This document shows, piece by piece, positions 35,039 through 44,055 of a stretch of DNA of 64,000 nucleotides. The first letter of the stretch is position 1. The number at the start of each line of letters is the position of its first letter. The notes under the pieces are model-generated. The model made no database searches and was not told where the DNA came from. It saw only the letters and a program-made list of their open reading frames with translations. The translations under genes were made by a program, and so were the position numbers. Origin of the DNA: Mesorhizobium sp. (GTDB taxonomy: Bacteria > Pseudomonadota > Alphaproteobacteria > Rhizobiales > Rhizobiaceae); NCBI RefSeq assembly GCF_024710845.1, contig NZ_JANJTZ010000056.1:124001-188000 (forward strand). The letters run 5' to 3'.

Positions 35039-35392
35039 ATGACGAAGCCCGCGAGTGTCGATGCCTACCTGGCCGCGCAGCCCGAAGCGACGCGCGAGGT
35101 GTTGCGAACCGTCAGGCAGGCGCTCCGCCGGGCACTGCCTGATGCCGAGGAGGTCATCTCCTACCAGATCCCGGCTTACAGGCTGCCCGGCGGCACCGTA
35201 CTGTTCTTCGCAGGCTGGAAGAAGCACTGGTCGCTCTATCCCGCTGGAAAAGAGCTCGTCGCCGCCTTCCGCGACGAGCTCAAGCCCTACAAGGTCAACG
35301 AGAAGGGCACGATCCAGTTTCCGCTCGACCGGCCGGTGCCTGTCGACCTCGTCGAGCGCATCGCCGCCTTCCGCCGCGCGGAACTGAAGTGA
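35039..35392 (+). CDS. DUF1801 domain-containing (YdhG/iron-chaperone-like) protein
   Basis: A 117-residue protein matching DUF1801: VDAYLAAQPEATREVLRTVR, EEVISYQIPAYRLPGG and VLFFAGWKKHWSLYP. The fold resembles the frataxin-like CyaY group, and distant homologs have been proposed as iron chaperones, but the function is open. A GGGAGGACGCC site precedes the ATG. It starts a run of plus-strand genes. Confidence 0.88.
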   Translation: MTKPASVDAYLAAQPEATREVLRTVRQALRRALPDAEEVISYQIPAYRLPGGTVLFFAGWKKHWSLYPAGKELVAAFRDELKPYKVNEKGTIQFPLDRPVPVDLVERIAAFRRAELK

Positions 35393-35436
35393 GGCGTGGC
35401 CCTTTACCTCGCATCGCCCACCTGCCACCCTTGGCC

Positions 35437-35661
35437 ATGATCGAACTCGTCCGCACCAACGATGCCGTGCTGATCTCCTTTATCGAGGCGCTGCTGCGCG
35501 ATGCCGGCATCGTCCATTTCGTCGCCGACCAGAACATGTCGGTCGCCGAAGGCTCGCTCGGCATCCTGGCGCGGCGGGTGATGGTGGACGCGGAGCGGCT
35601 GGACGAGGCCCGCGCGCTGCTCACCGATGCCGGCGTCGCGGACGAGATCCGCAACGGCTGA
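35437..35661 (+). CDS. DUF2007 domain-containing protein
   Basis: A 74-residue protein beginning MIELVRTNDAVLISFIEALL, then ADQNMSVAEGSLGILARRVM and DEARALLTDAGV. This is the DUF2007 ferredoxin-like fold, related to PII-like signal-transducer domains and often next to the methyltransferase that follows. The ATG at 35437 fits the family. Function unknown. Confidence 0.88.
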   Translation: MIELVRTNDAVLISFIEALLRDAGIVHFVADQNMSVAEGSLGILARRVMVDAERLDEARALLTDAGVADEIRNG

Positions 35662-35666
35662 CCGAA

Positions 35667-36449
35667 GTGGGGCGATCCGACCTTCCCGCTGGCTACAGCA
35701 TCGACGCGTTCCACCGCGGCGCCTTCCATCTCGTGCAGCCGGACGACGGCCACCGGGCGGGCATGGACGCGCTGGTGCTGGCAGCGGCCGTGCCGTCGGG
35801 CTTTGCTGGGACGCTCGCCGATCTCGGGGCTGGCGCCGGGGCTGCCGGGCTCGCGGTGCTCGCCAGATGCCCGCAGGCGCGCGCCACGCTGGTCGAACGG
35901 GAGCCGCGCATGATCGAGGCGGCGCGGATGACACTGAGCTTGGCCGAGAACGCCGCGATCGCCGGCCGCGCAGAACTGCTTGCCGCCGACGTCGAGCTGA
36001 CGGGGCGCGAGCGGGTGGCCGCAGGCCTGGCCGATAACGCCTTCGACTTCGCCATCATGAACCCGCCGTTCAACGCACCAGAGGACCGCGCCACGAAGGA
36101 CGACCTGAGGCGGACGGCGCATGTGATGCGTACCGGACTGATCGAGGCGTGGACCAGGACGGCGGCGGCGATCGTCAGGCCGGGCGGTTCGGTCGCGATC
36201 ATCGCGCGGCCGGTGTCGCTGCCGCAGATCCTGTCAGCCTTCGAGGGCCGGCTGGGCGGAGCGGAAATCGTGCCCGTGCATCCGCGTCCCGACGCGGCTG
36301 CGATCCGCGTCGTCGTGCGCGGCAAGCGCGGCTCCCGGGCGAAACTGTCGCTGCTGCCGCCGCTGATCCTGCATGATGCCGTCGGCCACATGCTCTCCGC
36401 CCGCGCCGACGCCATCGTCAACGGGGCAACCGGGCTATTCGAGGACTGA
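35667..36449 (+). CDS. N6-adenine-specific methyltransferase (TrmN6-like)
   Basis: A 260-residue class I SAM methyltransferase. The SAM-binding motif is LADLGAGAGAAGLAVLAR, preceded by QPDDGHRAGMDALVLAAAV, and the catalytic NPPF motif (FAIMNPPFNAPEDR) is typical of N6-adenine and amide-nitrogen methylases. By similarity to YfiC/TrmN6 it may methylate A37 of tRNA1(Val). It starts with GTG 5 bp after the DUF2007 stop, a conserved pairing. Confidence 0.88.
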   Translation: MGRSDLPAGYSIDAFHRGAFHLVQPDDGHRAGMDALVLAAAVPSGFAGTLADLGAGAGAAGLAVLARCPQARATLVEREPRMIEAARMTLSLAENAAIAGRAELLAADVELTGRERVAAGLADNAFDFAIMNPPFNAPEDRATKDDLRRTAHVMRTGLIEAWTRTAAAIVRPGGSVAIIARPVSLPQILSAFEGRLGGAEIVPVHPRPDAAAIRVVVRGKRGSRAKLSLLPPLILHDAVGHMLSARADAIVNGATGLFED

Positions 36450-36520
36450 GGCCTAGCCTGTCTCGGCATTGCGCTTTCGCCGGTGCTTCCTACATCGGAG
36501 GAAACCGGAGTTTCCCGCCA

Positions 36521-37402
36521 GTGCTGAGCTTTCTCAAACGCCTCCTGCCTTCATCCATGCGATCCGACGTGGTGACGATCCCCGTCATCCGCCTGCAGGG
36601 CGCGATCATGGCCGGCGGCGGACAGCTGAGGCCCACTCTGTCGCTTGCCTCGACCGCGGGACTTATCGAAAAGGCATTCGCCTTCAAGAATGCGCCGGCG
36701 GTCGCGATATCGATCAACTCGCCCGGCGGCTCGCCGGTGCAGTCCCGTCTCATCTACCAGCGCATTCGCGACCTGGCGGAGGAGAAGAACAAGCGCGTGC
36801 TCGTCTTTGTCGAGGATGTCGCGGCCTCAGGCGGCTACATGATCGCGGTCGCCGGCGACGAGATCATCGCCGACCCGTCCTCGATCGTCGGCTCCATCGG
36901 CGTCGTGTCGGCCTCCTTCGGCTTTCAGGACCTCTTGAAGAAGATCGGTGTCGAGCGGCGCGTGCATACCGCCGGCAAGAACAAGGCGGTTCTAGACCCC
37001 TTCCGCGAGGAGCGGCCCGAGGATGTCGAGCGGCTGAAGGCGCTGCAGCTCGAGGTGCACGACACGTTCATCGACCTCGTCAAGGATCGCCGCGGCATCA
37101 AGCTCGCCGACGATCCGGAGCTCTTCACCGGCCTGTTCTGGTCGGGCAAGCGCGGACTGGCCCTTGGGCTCGTCGATGCACTGGGCGACATGCGCGGTTT
37201 CCTGCGGGCACGCTACGGTGACAAGGTGCGGCTGAAGCTGATCTCGCCGCAGCGCGGCCTGCTCGGACGCAGGATCGGGATGATCGGCTCGGGCTTGTTT
37301 TCGGGCGGACAGAGCGACGCGGCGGATCTTGCCGCCTCGGCGGCGATGGGTGTCGCGGACGCGGCAGAGCAGCGCGCGATCTGGGCGCGGTTCGGTCTTT
37401 GA
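36521..37402 (+). CDS. S49-family peptidase (SppA/SohB-like)
   Basis: A 293-residue serine protease of the Clp/crotonase fold. The catalytic Ser lies in EDVAASGGYMIAVAGDEI and the general-base Lys in HTAGKNKAVLDPF. INSPGGSPVQSRLIY forms the oxyanion region, and VGSIGVVSASFGFQDLLKK is typical of the family. It likely degrades cleaved signal peptides or membrane-protein fragments. The GTG start at 36521 lies after GGAGGAAACCGGAG. No obvious N-terminal anchor. Confidence 0.92.
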   Translation: MLSFLKRLLPSSMRSDVVTIPVIRLQGAIMAGGGQLRPTLSLASTAGLIEKAFAFKNAPAVAISINSPGGSPVQSRLIYQRIRDLAEEKNKRVLVFVEDVAASGGYMIAVAGDEIIADPSSIVGSIGVVSASFGFQDLLKKIGVERRVHTAGKNKAVLDPFREERPEDVERLKALQLEVHDTFIDLVKDRRGIKLADDPELFTGLFWSGKRGLALGLVDALGDMRGFLRARYGDKVRLKLISPQRGLLGRRIGMIGSGLFSGGQSDAADLAASAAMGVADAAEQRAIWARFGL

Positions 37403-37495
37403 TATGCCGCGAAAGAGGCATACACTGTAAGAATGAGCCGGCATCACCGCCGGGCTTTGATTGGATTTTGTCTGCGCTGAGGAGGCGCCAAGGAC

Positions 37496-37681
37496 ATGCC
37501 ACAGCTGATATTGCTCGTCGTCGTGGGCATCGTGGCCTATGTCGGCTATCGCGCCTTCATCCGTGAGGCGGAGCGCGTGTCCGCGCGCCTGCGCCGCGCC
37601 GAACAGGAAGCCAAGACCAAGGCGGTCGGCACGCTGGTCAAGGACCCGGTGACGGGCGAATACCGCGTCGCGAAGGACTGA
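37496..37681 (+). CDS. Small single-span membrane protein
   Basis: A 61-residue protein with one N-terminal helix (LILLVVVGIVAYVGYRAF) followed by a basic, coiled-coil-like cytoplasmic part (REAERVSARLRRAEQEAKTK). It ends TLVKDPVTGEYRVAKD, a short motif shared by small membrane proteins annotated near ispE in Rhizobiales. A GAGGAGGCGCC site precedes the ATG. It lies 11 bp upstream of ispE. Confidence 0.75.
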   Translation: MPQLILLVVVGIVAYVGYRAFIREAERVSARLRRAEQEAKTKAVGTLVKDPVTGEYRVAKD

Positions 37682-37692
37682 TCGCGCCCTTC

Positions 37693-38568
37693 ATGGATGA
37701 ACAGACGGTCGTCCTCGCGCCGGCGAAGCTCAATCTTGCGCTACATGTGACCGGCCGCCGGGCGGACGGCTATCATCTCCTCGACAGCCTCGTCGCGTTC
37801 ACCCGCTTCGGCGACCGCGTGACCGTTGCACCGTCGGACGAGGATCGGTTCGAGATGACGGGACCCTATGCGGCCGGGCTTCCGGCGGACGACGGCAATC
37901 TCGCGGTGCGCGCCTTGAACGCCATGCGCGCCGAGTTCGGCCACCCCGAACCAGTATCGATCACACTCGAAAAGAACCTGCCGGTCGCATCGGGCGTCGG
38001 CGGCGGATCGAGCGACGCGGCGGCGGTGATGCGCGGCCTCGCCGCCCTCTGGCACCTCCCGACGGACCGCGAACGCCTGGCTCGGGTCGGCATCGGCCTC
38101 GGCGCCGACGTGCCGATGTGCCTCGCCGCCCGGCCGCTGCTCGCGCGCGGCATCGGCGACGAGATCTCCCCGGTCGACGGCTTCCCGAGCCTCGGTATCG
38201 TGCTGGTCAATCCGGGCGTCGGCGTATCGACGGCTGCCGTCTTCGCCGCGCTTACCAGAAGCGACAGCGCGCCCCTGCCTCCGCTGCCCTCTCACATCGA
38301 CTTCCACACGCTCTGCAACTGGCTGGAGACCACCCGCAACGACCTCGAAGCGCCGGCGCGCACTTTTGAGCCCGCCATCAACGGTGCGTTGTCCGCGCTG
38401 AAGAAGGCGGGGGCGCATTTCGTCCGCATGTCCGGCTCCGGTGCGACCTGTTTCGGCCTGTTCGAAAGCGGAAATCTTGCCAAGCGGGCGGCAAGCGAGA
38501 TCCGCACGCGCAGGCCGGGCTGGTTTGTCGCAGCGACCCGCAACACTTCACAGGATGACGCCCCATGA
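37693..38568 (+). CDS. ispE: 4-diphosphocytidyl-2-C-methyl-D-erythritol kinase
   Basis: A 291-residue GHMP kinase of the non-mevalonate isoprenoid pathway that phosphorylates the 2-hydroxyl of CDP-methylerythritol. Motifs are VLAPAKLNLALHVTGRRADG, the ATP-binding LPVASGVGGGSSDAAAVM and the C-terminal VRMSGSGATCFGLF. Length is typical. The stop overlaps the moaB start by four bases (ATGA). Confidence 0.97.
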   Translation: MDEQTVVLAPAKLNLALHVTGRRADGYHLLDSLVAFTRFGDRVTVAPSDEDRFEMTGPYAAGLPADDGNLAVRALNAMRAEFGHPEPVSITLEKNLPVASGVGGGSSDAAAVMRGLAALWHLPTDRERLARVGIGLGADVPMCLAARPLLARGIGDEISPVDGFPSLGIVLVNPGVGVSTAAVFAALTRSDSAPLPPLPSHIDFHTLCNWLETTRNDLEAPARTFEPAINGALSALKKAGAHFVRMSGSGATCFGLFESGNLAKRAASEIRTRRPGWFVAATRNTSQDDAP

Positions 38569-39116
38569 GCCGCATCGACGAGACGCGTCCCTTCATTCCG
38601 GTCGGTATCGCCATTTTGACCGTCTCGGATACGCGGACGCTCGCCGACGACAAGTCCGGCCAGACGCTCGCCGACCGCGTCACGCAAGCCGGCCACAGGC
38701 TCGTCGACCGGGCGATCGTCACCGACGACAAGGCGCTGATCGCGGACAAGGTTCTGTCGTGGTCGAAGGACGATCACATCGACGTGGTCATCACCACCGG
38801 CGGCACCGGCTTCACCGGCCGCGACGTGACGCCGGAAGCGTTGGAGCCGATCTTCGAAAAGCGCATGGACGGCTTCTCGGAAGTCTTCCACCGCATCTCC
38901 TACGACAAGATCGGCACGTCGACGATCCAGTCGCGGGCGACCGGCGGCGTCGTCAACGCCACCTTCGTCTTCGTGCTGCCCGGCTCGCCCGGCGCCTGCA
39001 AGGACGCCTGGGACGGCATCATCCAGCCGCAGCTCGACTACCGGCACATGCCCTGCAATTTCGTGGAGATCATGCCCCGGCTCGACGAGCACCTGCGGCG
39101 GGGCGCAAAGACCTGA
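38565..39116 (+). CDS. moaB: Molybdenum cofactor biosynthesis protein B
   Basis: A 183-residue MoaB/Mog-family protein that binds molybdopterin and takes part in adenylation or metal insertion. Diagnostic segments are VGIAILTVSDTRTLADDKSG, VVITTGGTGFTGRDVTPEAL and FVLPGSPGACKDAWDGII. The start overlaps the ispE stop by 4 bp, so translation is coupled. Its stop abuts that of the convergent glycosyltransferase gene. Confidence 0.95.
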   Translation: MSRIDETRPFIPVGIAILTVSDTRTLADDKSGQTLADRVTQAGHRLVDRAIVTDDKALIADKVLSWSKDDHIDVVITTGGTGFTGRDVTPEALEPIFEKRMDGFSEVFHRISYDKIGTSTIQSRATGGVVNATFVFVLPGSPGACKDAWDGIIQPQLDYRHMPCNFVEIMPRLDEHLRRGAKT

Positions 39117-39623
39117 TCAGGCCCGCTTCGGCGACGGGATGATCTCGGCGGCGATCCGCTTGGTCGAGACGCGTGCGACCGGCGCCAGATCCGACGCCCC
39201 TTTCAGCAAGCCGAGCGCCTGGCGCTTCGAAATCAATAGGCCGTCCGCGAAGGGACGCCGGGTCGAGAAGAAGCGCGCCAGGAAGCGCGGCCGGCCGATG
39301 CGCGAGCGGGTGAAGCGGGCCGGCATGGTCATGCTTGTCATGTGAAGCAGAACCGCCTCCGTCCAGCCCTCGGTCAGGCGCGAGCCGGGTTCGAGCACCA
39401 GCAGCCAGTCGCCGCGGGCATGCCGCAGCCGGGCGGTCAGATCGCCCTCGCCGATCATCGAGCAGCCGGCGTGGTCCGCCACCAGCGTCGTGTGGTCGGT
39501 CGAGCCGCGGTCGTGGACCATCACCTCGCGCACGACGCCTTCCACCGAGCCCGCCACCAGCGAACCCAGCGTGCGCGCGAGCCCCTCCTCGTCATTATGC
39601 GTCTCGATCAGCACCGTGAGCAT
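39117..39623 (-). CDS. Short glycosyltransferase family 2-like protein
   Basis: A 168-residue protein beginning MLTVLIETHNDEEGLARTLG, with VVREVMVHDRGSTDHT and RHARGDWLLVLEPGSRL. These are the nucleotide-binding core and DxD-equivalent region of GT-A fold family 2 transferases, although the usual DD/DxD is replaced by LEPGSRL. It is much shorter than full enzymes (about 250 or more residues). Activity is uncertain; it may be a degenerate or regulatory relative. Confidence 0.75.
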   Translation of the reverse strand: MLTVLIETHNDEEGLARTLGSLVAGSVEGVVREVMVHDRGSTDHTTLVADHAGCSMIGEGDLTARLRHARGDWLLVLEPGSRLTEGWTEAVLLHMTSMTMPARFTRSRIGRPRFLARFFSTRRPFADGLLISKRQALGLLKGASDLAPVARVSTKRIAAEIIPSPKRA

Positions 39624-39681
39624 GAGGCTCGCTTAGCGTAAAGCCGGCTCAAAGGCCAGTTGTGCGCCGCACCATGCATTA

Positions 39682-39696
39682 GTTCTTGCTTTGTTC
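39682..39696 (+). promoter_or_regulatory. Alphaproteobacterial LexA (SOS) box
   Basis: The sequence GTTC-TTGCTTT-GTTC is a perfect match to the GTTC-N7-GTTC direct-repeat operator of alphaproteobacterial LexA. It lies 73 bp upstream of the radical SAM gene start, in a typical promoter position. LexA repression is inferred from the motif. Confidence 0.7.
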
Positions 39697-39768
39697 TACT
39701 TCTGGAAATAGGAATAGTTTCATCGAACAGACGATTCGCACCGTCACCCAGGTCCGGGACACGCAGCC

Positions 39769-40923
39769 ATGGAACAAATCCGCAGCGCCGATCTTGCAGC
39801 CTTCACGGAAGGCAGGGCTGCAATGGCGAATGCCATCATCGACCAGAGCGGGATGCGGGTCGGCGACGACCGCCGCCGCGGCCGTGCGTCGGGCATCAAC
39901 CCGTCCGGCCGCTACGAGGCGCTGGCACGCCACGTCTTCGACGACGGCTGGAGCTCGCTCGACGATCTGCCCGCCTTCAAGACCGAAGTTCAGGTGGAGA
40001 AGCCGCGCGCGATCATCACCCGCAACGACTCGCCCGACATTTCCTTCGACCGATCGATCAACCCCTATCGCGGCTGCGAGCACGGCTGCGTCTACTGCTT
40101 TGCCCGTCCGACGCACGCCTATATGGGCCTGTCGGCCGGGCTCGATTTCGAGACGAAGCTGTTCGCCAAACCGGACGCGGCGCGCCTGCTCGAAAAGGAA
40201 CTGTCGAAGGAAGGCTACCAGCCGCGCACGATCGCCATCGGCACCAACACGGACCCCTACCAGCCGATCGAGAAGAAATGGCGCATCATGCGCGAGATCC
40301 TCGAAGTGCTTGAGGCGTTCAACCATCCCGTCGGCATCGTGACGAAGTCTGCGCTGGTGATGCGCGACGCCGACATCCTGTCGCGCATGGCCGAGAAGGG
40401 TCTCGCCAAGGTGGCGCTGTCGGTCACCACGCTCGACGCGAAGCTGTCGCGGACGATGGAGCCGAGGGCGGCGACGCCGTCACGCCGGCTGGAGACGCTG
40501 CGCACTCTGTCTGAAGCCGGCATTCCGGTTTCGGCGATGGTGGCGCCGATCGTGCCGGGCCTGACCGACCACGAGATCGAGCGGATCCTCGAATCGGTGG
40601 CGCATGCGGGTGCGAAGGAGGCCGGCTACATCGTCCTGCGACTGCCGCTGGAGGTGAGCCCGGTATTCAAGGAATGGCTTCTGCGCCACTATCCCGACCG
40701 CTACCGGCACGTGATGGCGCTGATCCGCTCGATGCGCGACGGCAAGGACTACGATTCGGAGTGGGGCAAGCGGATGAAGGGCACCGGCCCCTACGCCTGG
40801 CAGATCGGTCGGCGCTTCGAGATGACCGCCAGGCGGCTCGGCCTCAACACCGAGAAACGCTCTCTGCGCACCGACCTGTTCAAGGCACCCAATGCCGGGG
40901 CGGAGCAGTTGATGCTGCTCTGA
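39769..40923 (+). CDS. PA0069-family radical SAM protein
   Basis: A 384-residue radical SAM enzyme. The 4Fe-4S cluster Cys residues lie in YRGCEHGCVYCFARPTHAY. It also has INPSGRYEALARHVFDDGW near the start, AIGTNTDPYQPIEKKWRIMR and VGIVTKSALVMRD, all typical of the PA0069 group, which is distantly related to spore photoproduct lyase SplB. The reaction is unknown. An SOS box at 39682-39696 points to a DNA-damage role. The start could also be the ATG at 39823, which has the better ribosome site. Confidence 0.92.
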   Translation: MEQIRSADLAAFTEGRAAMANAIIDQSGMRVGDDRRRGRASGINPSGRYEALARHVFDDGWSSLDDLPAFKTEVQVEKPRAIITRNDSPDISFDRSINPYRGCEHGCVYCFARPTHAYMGLSAGLDFETKLFAKPDAARLLEKELSKEGYQPRTIAIGTNTDPYQPIEKKWRIMREILEVLEAFNHPVGIVTKSALVMRDADILSRMAEKGLAKVALSVTTLDAKLSRTMEPRAATPSRRLETLRTLSEAGIPVSAMVAPIVPGLTDHEIERILESVAHAGAKEAGYIVLRLPLEVSPVFKEWLLRHYPDRYRHVMALIRSMRDGKDYDSEWGKRMKGTGPYAWQIGRRFEMTARRLGLNTEKRSLRTDLFKAPNAGAEQLMLL

Positions 40924-41060
40924 CGCGGGGCGCTTCGCCCTAGCCCCATTCCCGTCCGTCGCTTTCCCCCCGCTCGCCTCGGACGGCGCCTTACCGGTCT
41001 CCCCCGCCCCGACCGGAAGGCCTTGCGGAGAATCGGGCGCGGTGCGAGTCTCGCCGCAAC

Positions 41061-41714
41061 ATGGCTCGCCCGCGTTCCGATTCTCCGCTTCTTTTCGACA
41101 TCCCGGTGAAGCCGGACTTCAGTGTCGAACTGCGCTCGCGCCGGCGCGGCGTTTGGCCGGTGGCGGGCACCGACGAGGCCGGACGCGGCCCGCTCGCCGG
41201 ACCGGTGGTCGCCGCGGCCGTCATCCTCGATCCGCAAGCCATTCCGGACGGGCTCGACGATTCCAAGCGCATGACGATGGAGGCCCGCGAGCGGGTGTAT
41301 CTCACCATCATCGGCTCGGCGATCTCGGTCGGCGTCGCCTCGGTCTGCGCCGTTTCGATCGACCGCAGCGACATCCGCAAGGCGAGCCTCGAAGCCATGC
41401 GCCGCGCGGTGGCGGCGCTGTCGATGCGCCCGGTGCTGGTGCTCGCCGACGGCCGCGACATCCCTCCCGGCCTCGACTGCGAAGGCCGGGCTCTGGTCAA
41501 GGGCGACCAGCGTTCGCAGTCGATCGCCGCCGCCTCGATCGTCGCCAAGGTGACGCGCGACCGCATGCTCGCCCATTGCGGCTCGATTCACCCGGCCTAC
41601 GGCTTCGAGCGCCACGCCGGCTACGGCACCGAGGTGCACCTTGCCGGCATCGATGCACATGGCCCGCTCCCCGGCCTGCACCGCATGTCGTTCTCGCCGT
41701 TCAAGGCGGCGTAG
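41061..41714 (+). CDS. rnhB: Ribonuclease HII
   Basis: A 217-residue enzyme that cuts the RNA strand of RNA-DNA hybrids and removes single ribonucleotides. The catalytic acids sit in [30 protein letters not shown] and [13 protein letters not shown]. Length is normal. It is convergent with atpF, sharing a terminator hairpin. Confidence 0.97.
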   Translation: MARPRSDSPLLFDIPVKPDFSVELRSRRRGVWPVAGTDEAGRGPLAGPVVAAAVILDPQAIPDGLDDSKRMTMEARERVYLTIIGSAISVGVASVCAVSIDRSDIRKASLEAMRRAVAALSMRPVLVLADGRDIPPGLDCEGRALVKGDQRSQSIAAASIVAKVTRDRMLAHCGSIHPAYGFERHAGYGTEVHLAGIDAHGPLPGLHRMSFSPFKAA

Positions 41715-41742
41715 GGCTACCCCGGCTGTTCCCAAAACGAAA

Positions 41743-41770
41743 GCGGCCCCGGAGTCGCCTCCGAAGCCGC
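41743..41770. terminator. Bidirectional terminator-like hairpin between rnhB and atpF
   Basis: GCGGC (41743-41747) pairs with GCCGC (41766-41770) and CGGAG (41750-41754) with CTCCG (41759-41763), enclosing a TCGC loop, with a small internal loop between the stems. AAAA precedes it on the left. It lies between two convergent stop codons. Confidence 0.6.
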
Positions 41771-41790
41771 AATCCGATTGGAAACGAACC

Positions 41791-42282
41791 TCAGTTCAGC
41801 TTGGTCTTCACGGCCTCGATCGAAGACTGGAAGAGCTGGCCGGCGGCCTTGGCGTCGACCTTGTCGCCGAGCACCTTGCGGGCCGCTTCGATGGCGATGT
41901 CGACGGCGCGTCCGCGCACCTCGGCGATCGCGTCGCGTTCGGCCTGGGCGATCTTCTGCTCGGCAAAGGCGGTGCGGCGGGTGACGTATTCCTCGGTCTT
42001 CGCCTTGGCCTCGGCGGCAAGAACCTTCGCCTCGCGCTTGGCTGCCTCGACGATGCTGGCTGCCTCTGCCTCCGATTCCTTGCGCTTGCGCTGATACTCG
42101 GCGAGCAGCTGCTGCGCTTCCTCGCGCAGCTTGCGTGCTTCCTCGAGCTCGTTGCGGATCTTGTCGGCCCGCTTGTCCAGCTGGCCGCCGATCATGCCGG
42201 GAACCTTGAGATAGACGACGATCGCGAGGAAGATGACGAGAGCGACCGTGGCCCAGACAGTGGCCATTGATGTCAGATCCAT
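41791..42282 (-). CDS. atpF: F0F1 ATP synthase subunit b
   Basis: A 163-residue b-type stalk subunit. The N-terminal membrane helix is VWATVALVIFLAIVVYLKVPG and the rest is a long charged coiled coil (KIRNELEEARKLREEAQQLL). It links the F0 rotor housing to F1 in the inner membrane. The ATG at 42282 fits. It is the last gene of the F0 operon, 10 bp after the b' gene. Confidence 0.95.
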   Translation of the reverse strand: MDLTSMATVWATVALVIFLAIVVYLKVPGMIGGQLDKRADKIRNELEEARKLREEAQQLLAEYQRKRKESEAEAASIVEAAKREAKVLAAEAKAKTEEYVTRRTAFAEQKIAQAERDAIAEVRGRAVDIAIEAARKVLGDKVDAKAAGQLFQSSIEAVKTKLN

Positions 42283-42292
42283 GATCCGCCTC

Positions 42293-42904
42293 CTATGACC
42301 GCTGGTCTTTGACGGCCGCGGCGACCGCCGACTTGTCGGCGCTGCCGACGAGCGACTGCAGGATCGCGGTGGCCGTCTCTTCGGCGATGGCGCCGACATC
42401 CTTCATCGCCGAGGCGCGAACCGTGGCGATGCGGGCTTCGGCGTCGACCAGCCGGGCGTTGAGGGACGTCTCGACCACCTTGCGCTCGGCATCGGCTTCC
42501 GCCTTCGCCGCGTCGCGGGCGTCCTGGGCGATCCGGTTCGACTTCGCCCGGGCGTCGGCCAGTTCCTGCTCGTAGGCGGCGATTGCCGCGTCGGCATCTT
42601 CCTTCAGGCGGGCGGCCGTGTCCAAGTCGTGGGCGATCCGGTCGCGGCGCACCTCGAGAATGTTGCCGATCCGCGGCAATACCACCTTCTTGAGGAAGAG
42701 GTAGAACAGGCCGAAGGTGATCGCCAGCCAGAGCAACTGCGAGGGGAAATAGGTCGGCTCGAACGGCGGGAAGCCGGCCTTGCCGTGCGCGTCGCCGGCC
42801 GCCTCGGTGTGGGCGCCCGTTTCCGCCGCGACAGGGGTCGTCCCGCCATGGGCATCGCCCGAAGCGGGAGCGGTCTCCTGCGCGTAGCCAGGTGTCACGA
42901 ACAT
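42293..42904 (-). CDS. F0F1 ATP synthase subunit b'
   Basis: A 203-residue b' subunit with a long Ala/Gly/His-rich N-terminal extension (AQETAPASGDAHGGTTPVAA) before the membrane helix FPSQLLWLAITFGLFYLFLK, followed by a coiled coil. Pairing of b and b' is typical of Alphaproteobacteria and photosynthetic bacteria. It sits between atpE and atpF in the operon. Confidence 0.95.
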   Translation of the reverse strand: MFVTPGYAQETAPASGDAHGGTTPVAAETGAHTEAAGDAHGKAGFPPFEPTYFPSQLLWLAITFGLFYLFLKKVVLPRIGNILEVRRDRIAHDLDTAARLKEDADAAIAAYEQELADARAKSNRIAQDARDAAKAEADAERKVVETSLNARLVDAEARIATVRASAMKDVGAIAEETATAILQSLVGSADKSAVAAAVKDQRS

Positions 42905-42963
42905 AGTATTCCCCTATGCCGGACAGGCCGCACGACGACGGCCCCGTCCGGTTTCGTCTTCGA

Positions 42964-43188
42964 TCAGCCGAACAGCGCGAGCAGCGCGACGAGCAGCGAG
43001 AAGATGCCCAGCGCTTCCGTCACGGCGAAGCCGAAGATCAGGCGGCCGAACTGGCCGTCGGCGGCCGACGGATTGCGCAGAGCGCCCGCCAGGTAGTTGC
43101 CGAAGATGTGGCCCAGGCCGATGCCCGCGCCGCCCATGCCGAGGCACGCGATGCCGGCGCCGATGTAGCGAGCTGCTTCTGCTTCCAT
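42964..43188 (-). CDS. atpE: F0F1 ATP synthase subunit c
   Basis: A 74-residue hairpin proteolipid forming the rotor ring. The two helices are [20 protein letters not shown] and [20 protein letters not shown]; the Glu of AVTEALGIF is the proton-carrying acid. The ATG at 43188 ([10 protein letters not shown]) was chosen. No sodium-type motif is seen. Confidence 0.96.
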   Translation of the reverse strand: MEAEAARYIGAGIACLGMGGAGIGLGHIFGNYLAGALRNPSAADGQFGRLIFGFAVTEALGIFSLLVALLALFG

Positions 43189-43252
43189 TTTCAAAACTCC
43201 TTGCAAGATGTCGTCGATTAGAGCTTGGCGGGTGCCCGCCGGTGATACGGTC

Positions 43253-44011
43253 CTAGTGTCCCGGATGGATGGCGTCGTTGAGATACATGCAGGTCAGCAC
43301 GGCGAAGACGTAGGCCTGCAGGAACGCGACGAGGAATTCGAGGCCGGTCAGCGCCACGGCCATCGCCAGCGGCAAGATCGAACCGGCGACGCCGAGTGCC
43401 CCCATCGTCGACAGCGACGCGACGAAACCGGCGAAGACTTTCAGCGTGATGTGGCCGGCCAGCATGTTGGCGAAGAGACGGACGGAGAGGCTGATCGGCC
43501 GGGAGAGGAACGAGATCACCTCGATCAGCACCACCAGCGGGACGAGCGCACCCGGGATGCCGTGCGGCACGAAGAGCTTGAGGAAACCGAGACCGTGCTT
43601 CCAGAAACCGTAGACGATGACCGTGCCGATCACCAGCATCGCCAGCGCGAAGGTGACGATGATGTGGCTGGTGATCGTGAAAAAGTAAGGGAACATGCCC
43701 AGCAGGTTGGCGACCAGCACGAACATGAACAGCGAGAAGACCAGCGGGAAGAACTTCATGCCCGCGGTGCCGGCGGAATCGCGCAGCATGTTGGCGATGA
43801 ACTCGTAGGACATTTCCGAGATCGACTGCATGCGGCTCGGGATCAGCCCGCGGCTCGAGGTCGACAGGTAGAGGAATGCGCTCGCCACGACGACGGTCGC
43901 CACCATGAACAGCGACGAGTTGGTGAACGACAGATCATACCCGCCGACCGGAATCTCGATCAGAGGGTTGATGTGGAACTGATGAATCGGATCTACTTTG
44001 TCAGCAGCCAC
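43253..44011 (-). CDS. atpB: F0F1 ATP synthase subunit a
   Basis: A 252-residue membrane subunit forming the proton half-channels. The essential Arg lies in [16 protein letters not shown]; other marks are [20 protein letters not shown] and the C-terminal [15 protein letters not shown]. It begins with GTG ([12 protein letters not shown]). It lies between atpI and atpE in the F0 operon. Confidence 0.96.
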   Translation of the reverse strand: MAADKVDPIHQFHINPLIEIPVGGYDLSFTNSSLFMVATVVVASAFLYLSTSSRGLIPSRMQSISEMSYEFIANMLRDSAGTAGMKFFPLVFSLFMFVLVANLLGMFPYFFTITSHIIVTFALAMLVIGTVIVYGFWKHGLGFLKLFVPHGIPGALVPLVVLIEVISFLSRPISLSVRLFANMLAGHITLKVFAGFVASLSTMGALGVAGSILPLAMAVALTGLEFLVAFLQAYVFAVLTCMYLNDAIHPGH

Positions 44012-44055
44012 CGCGCATCCCCAATCCGCGGCCCGGTCTCCGGGCCCCTACGACT

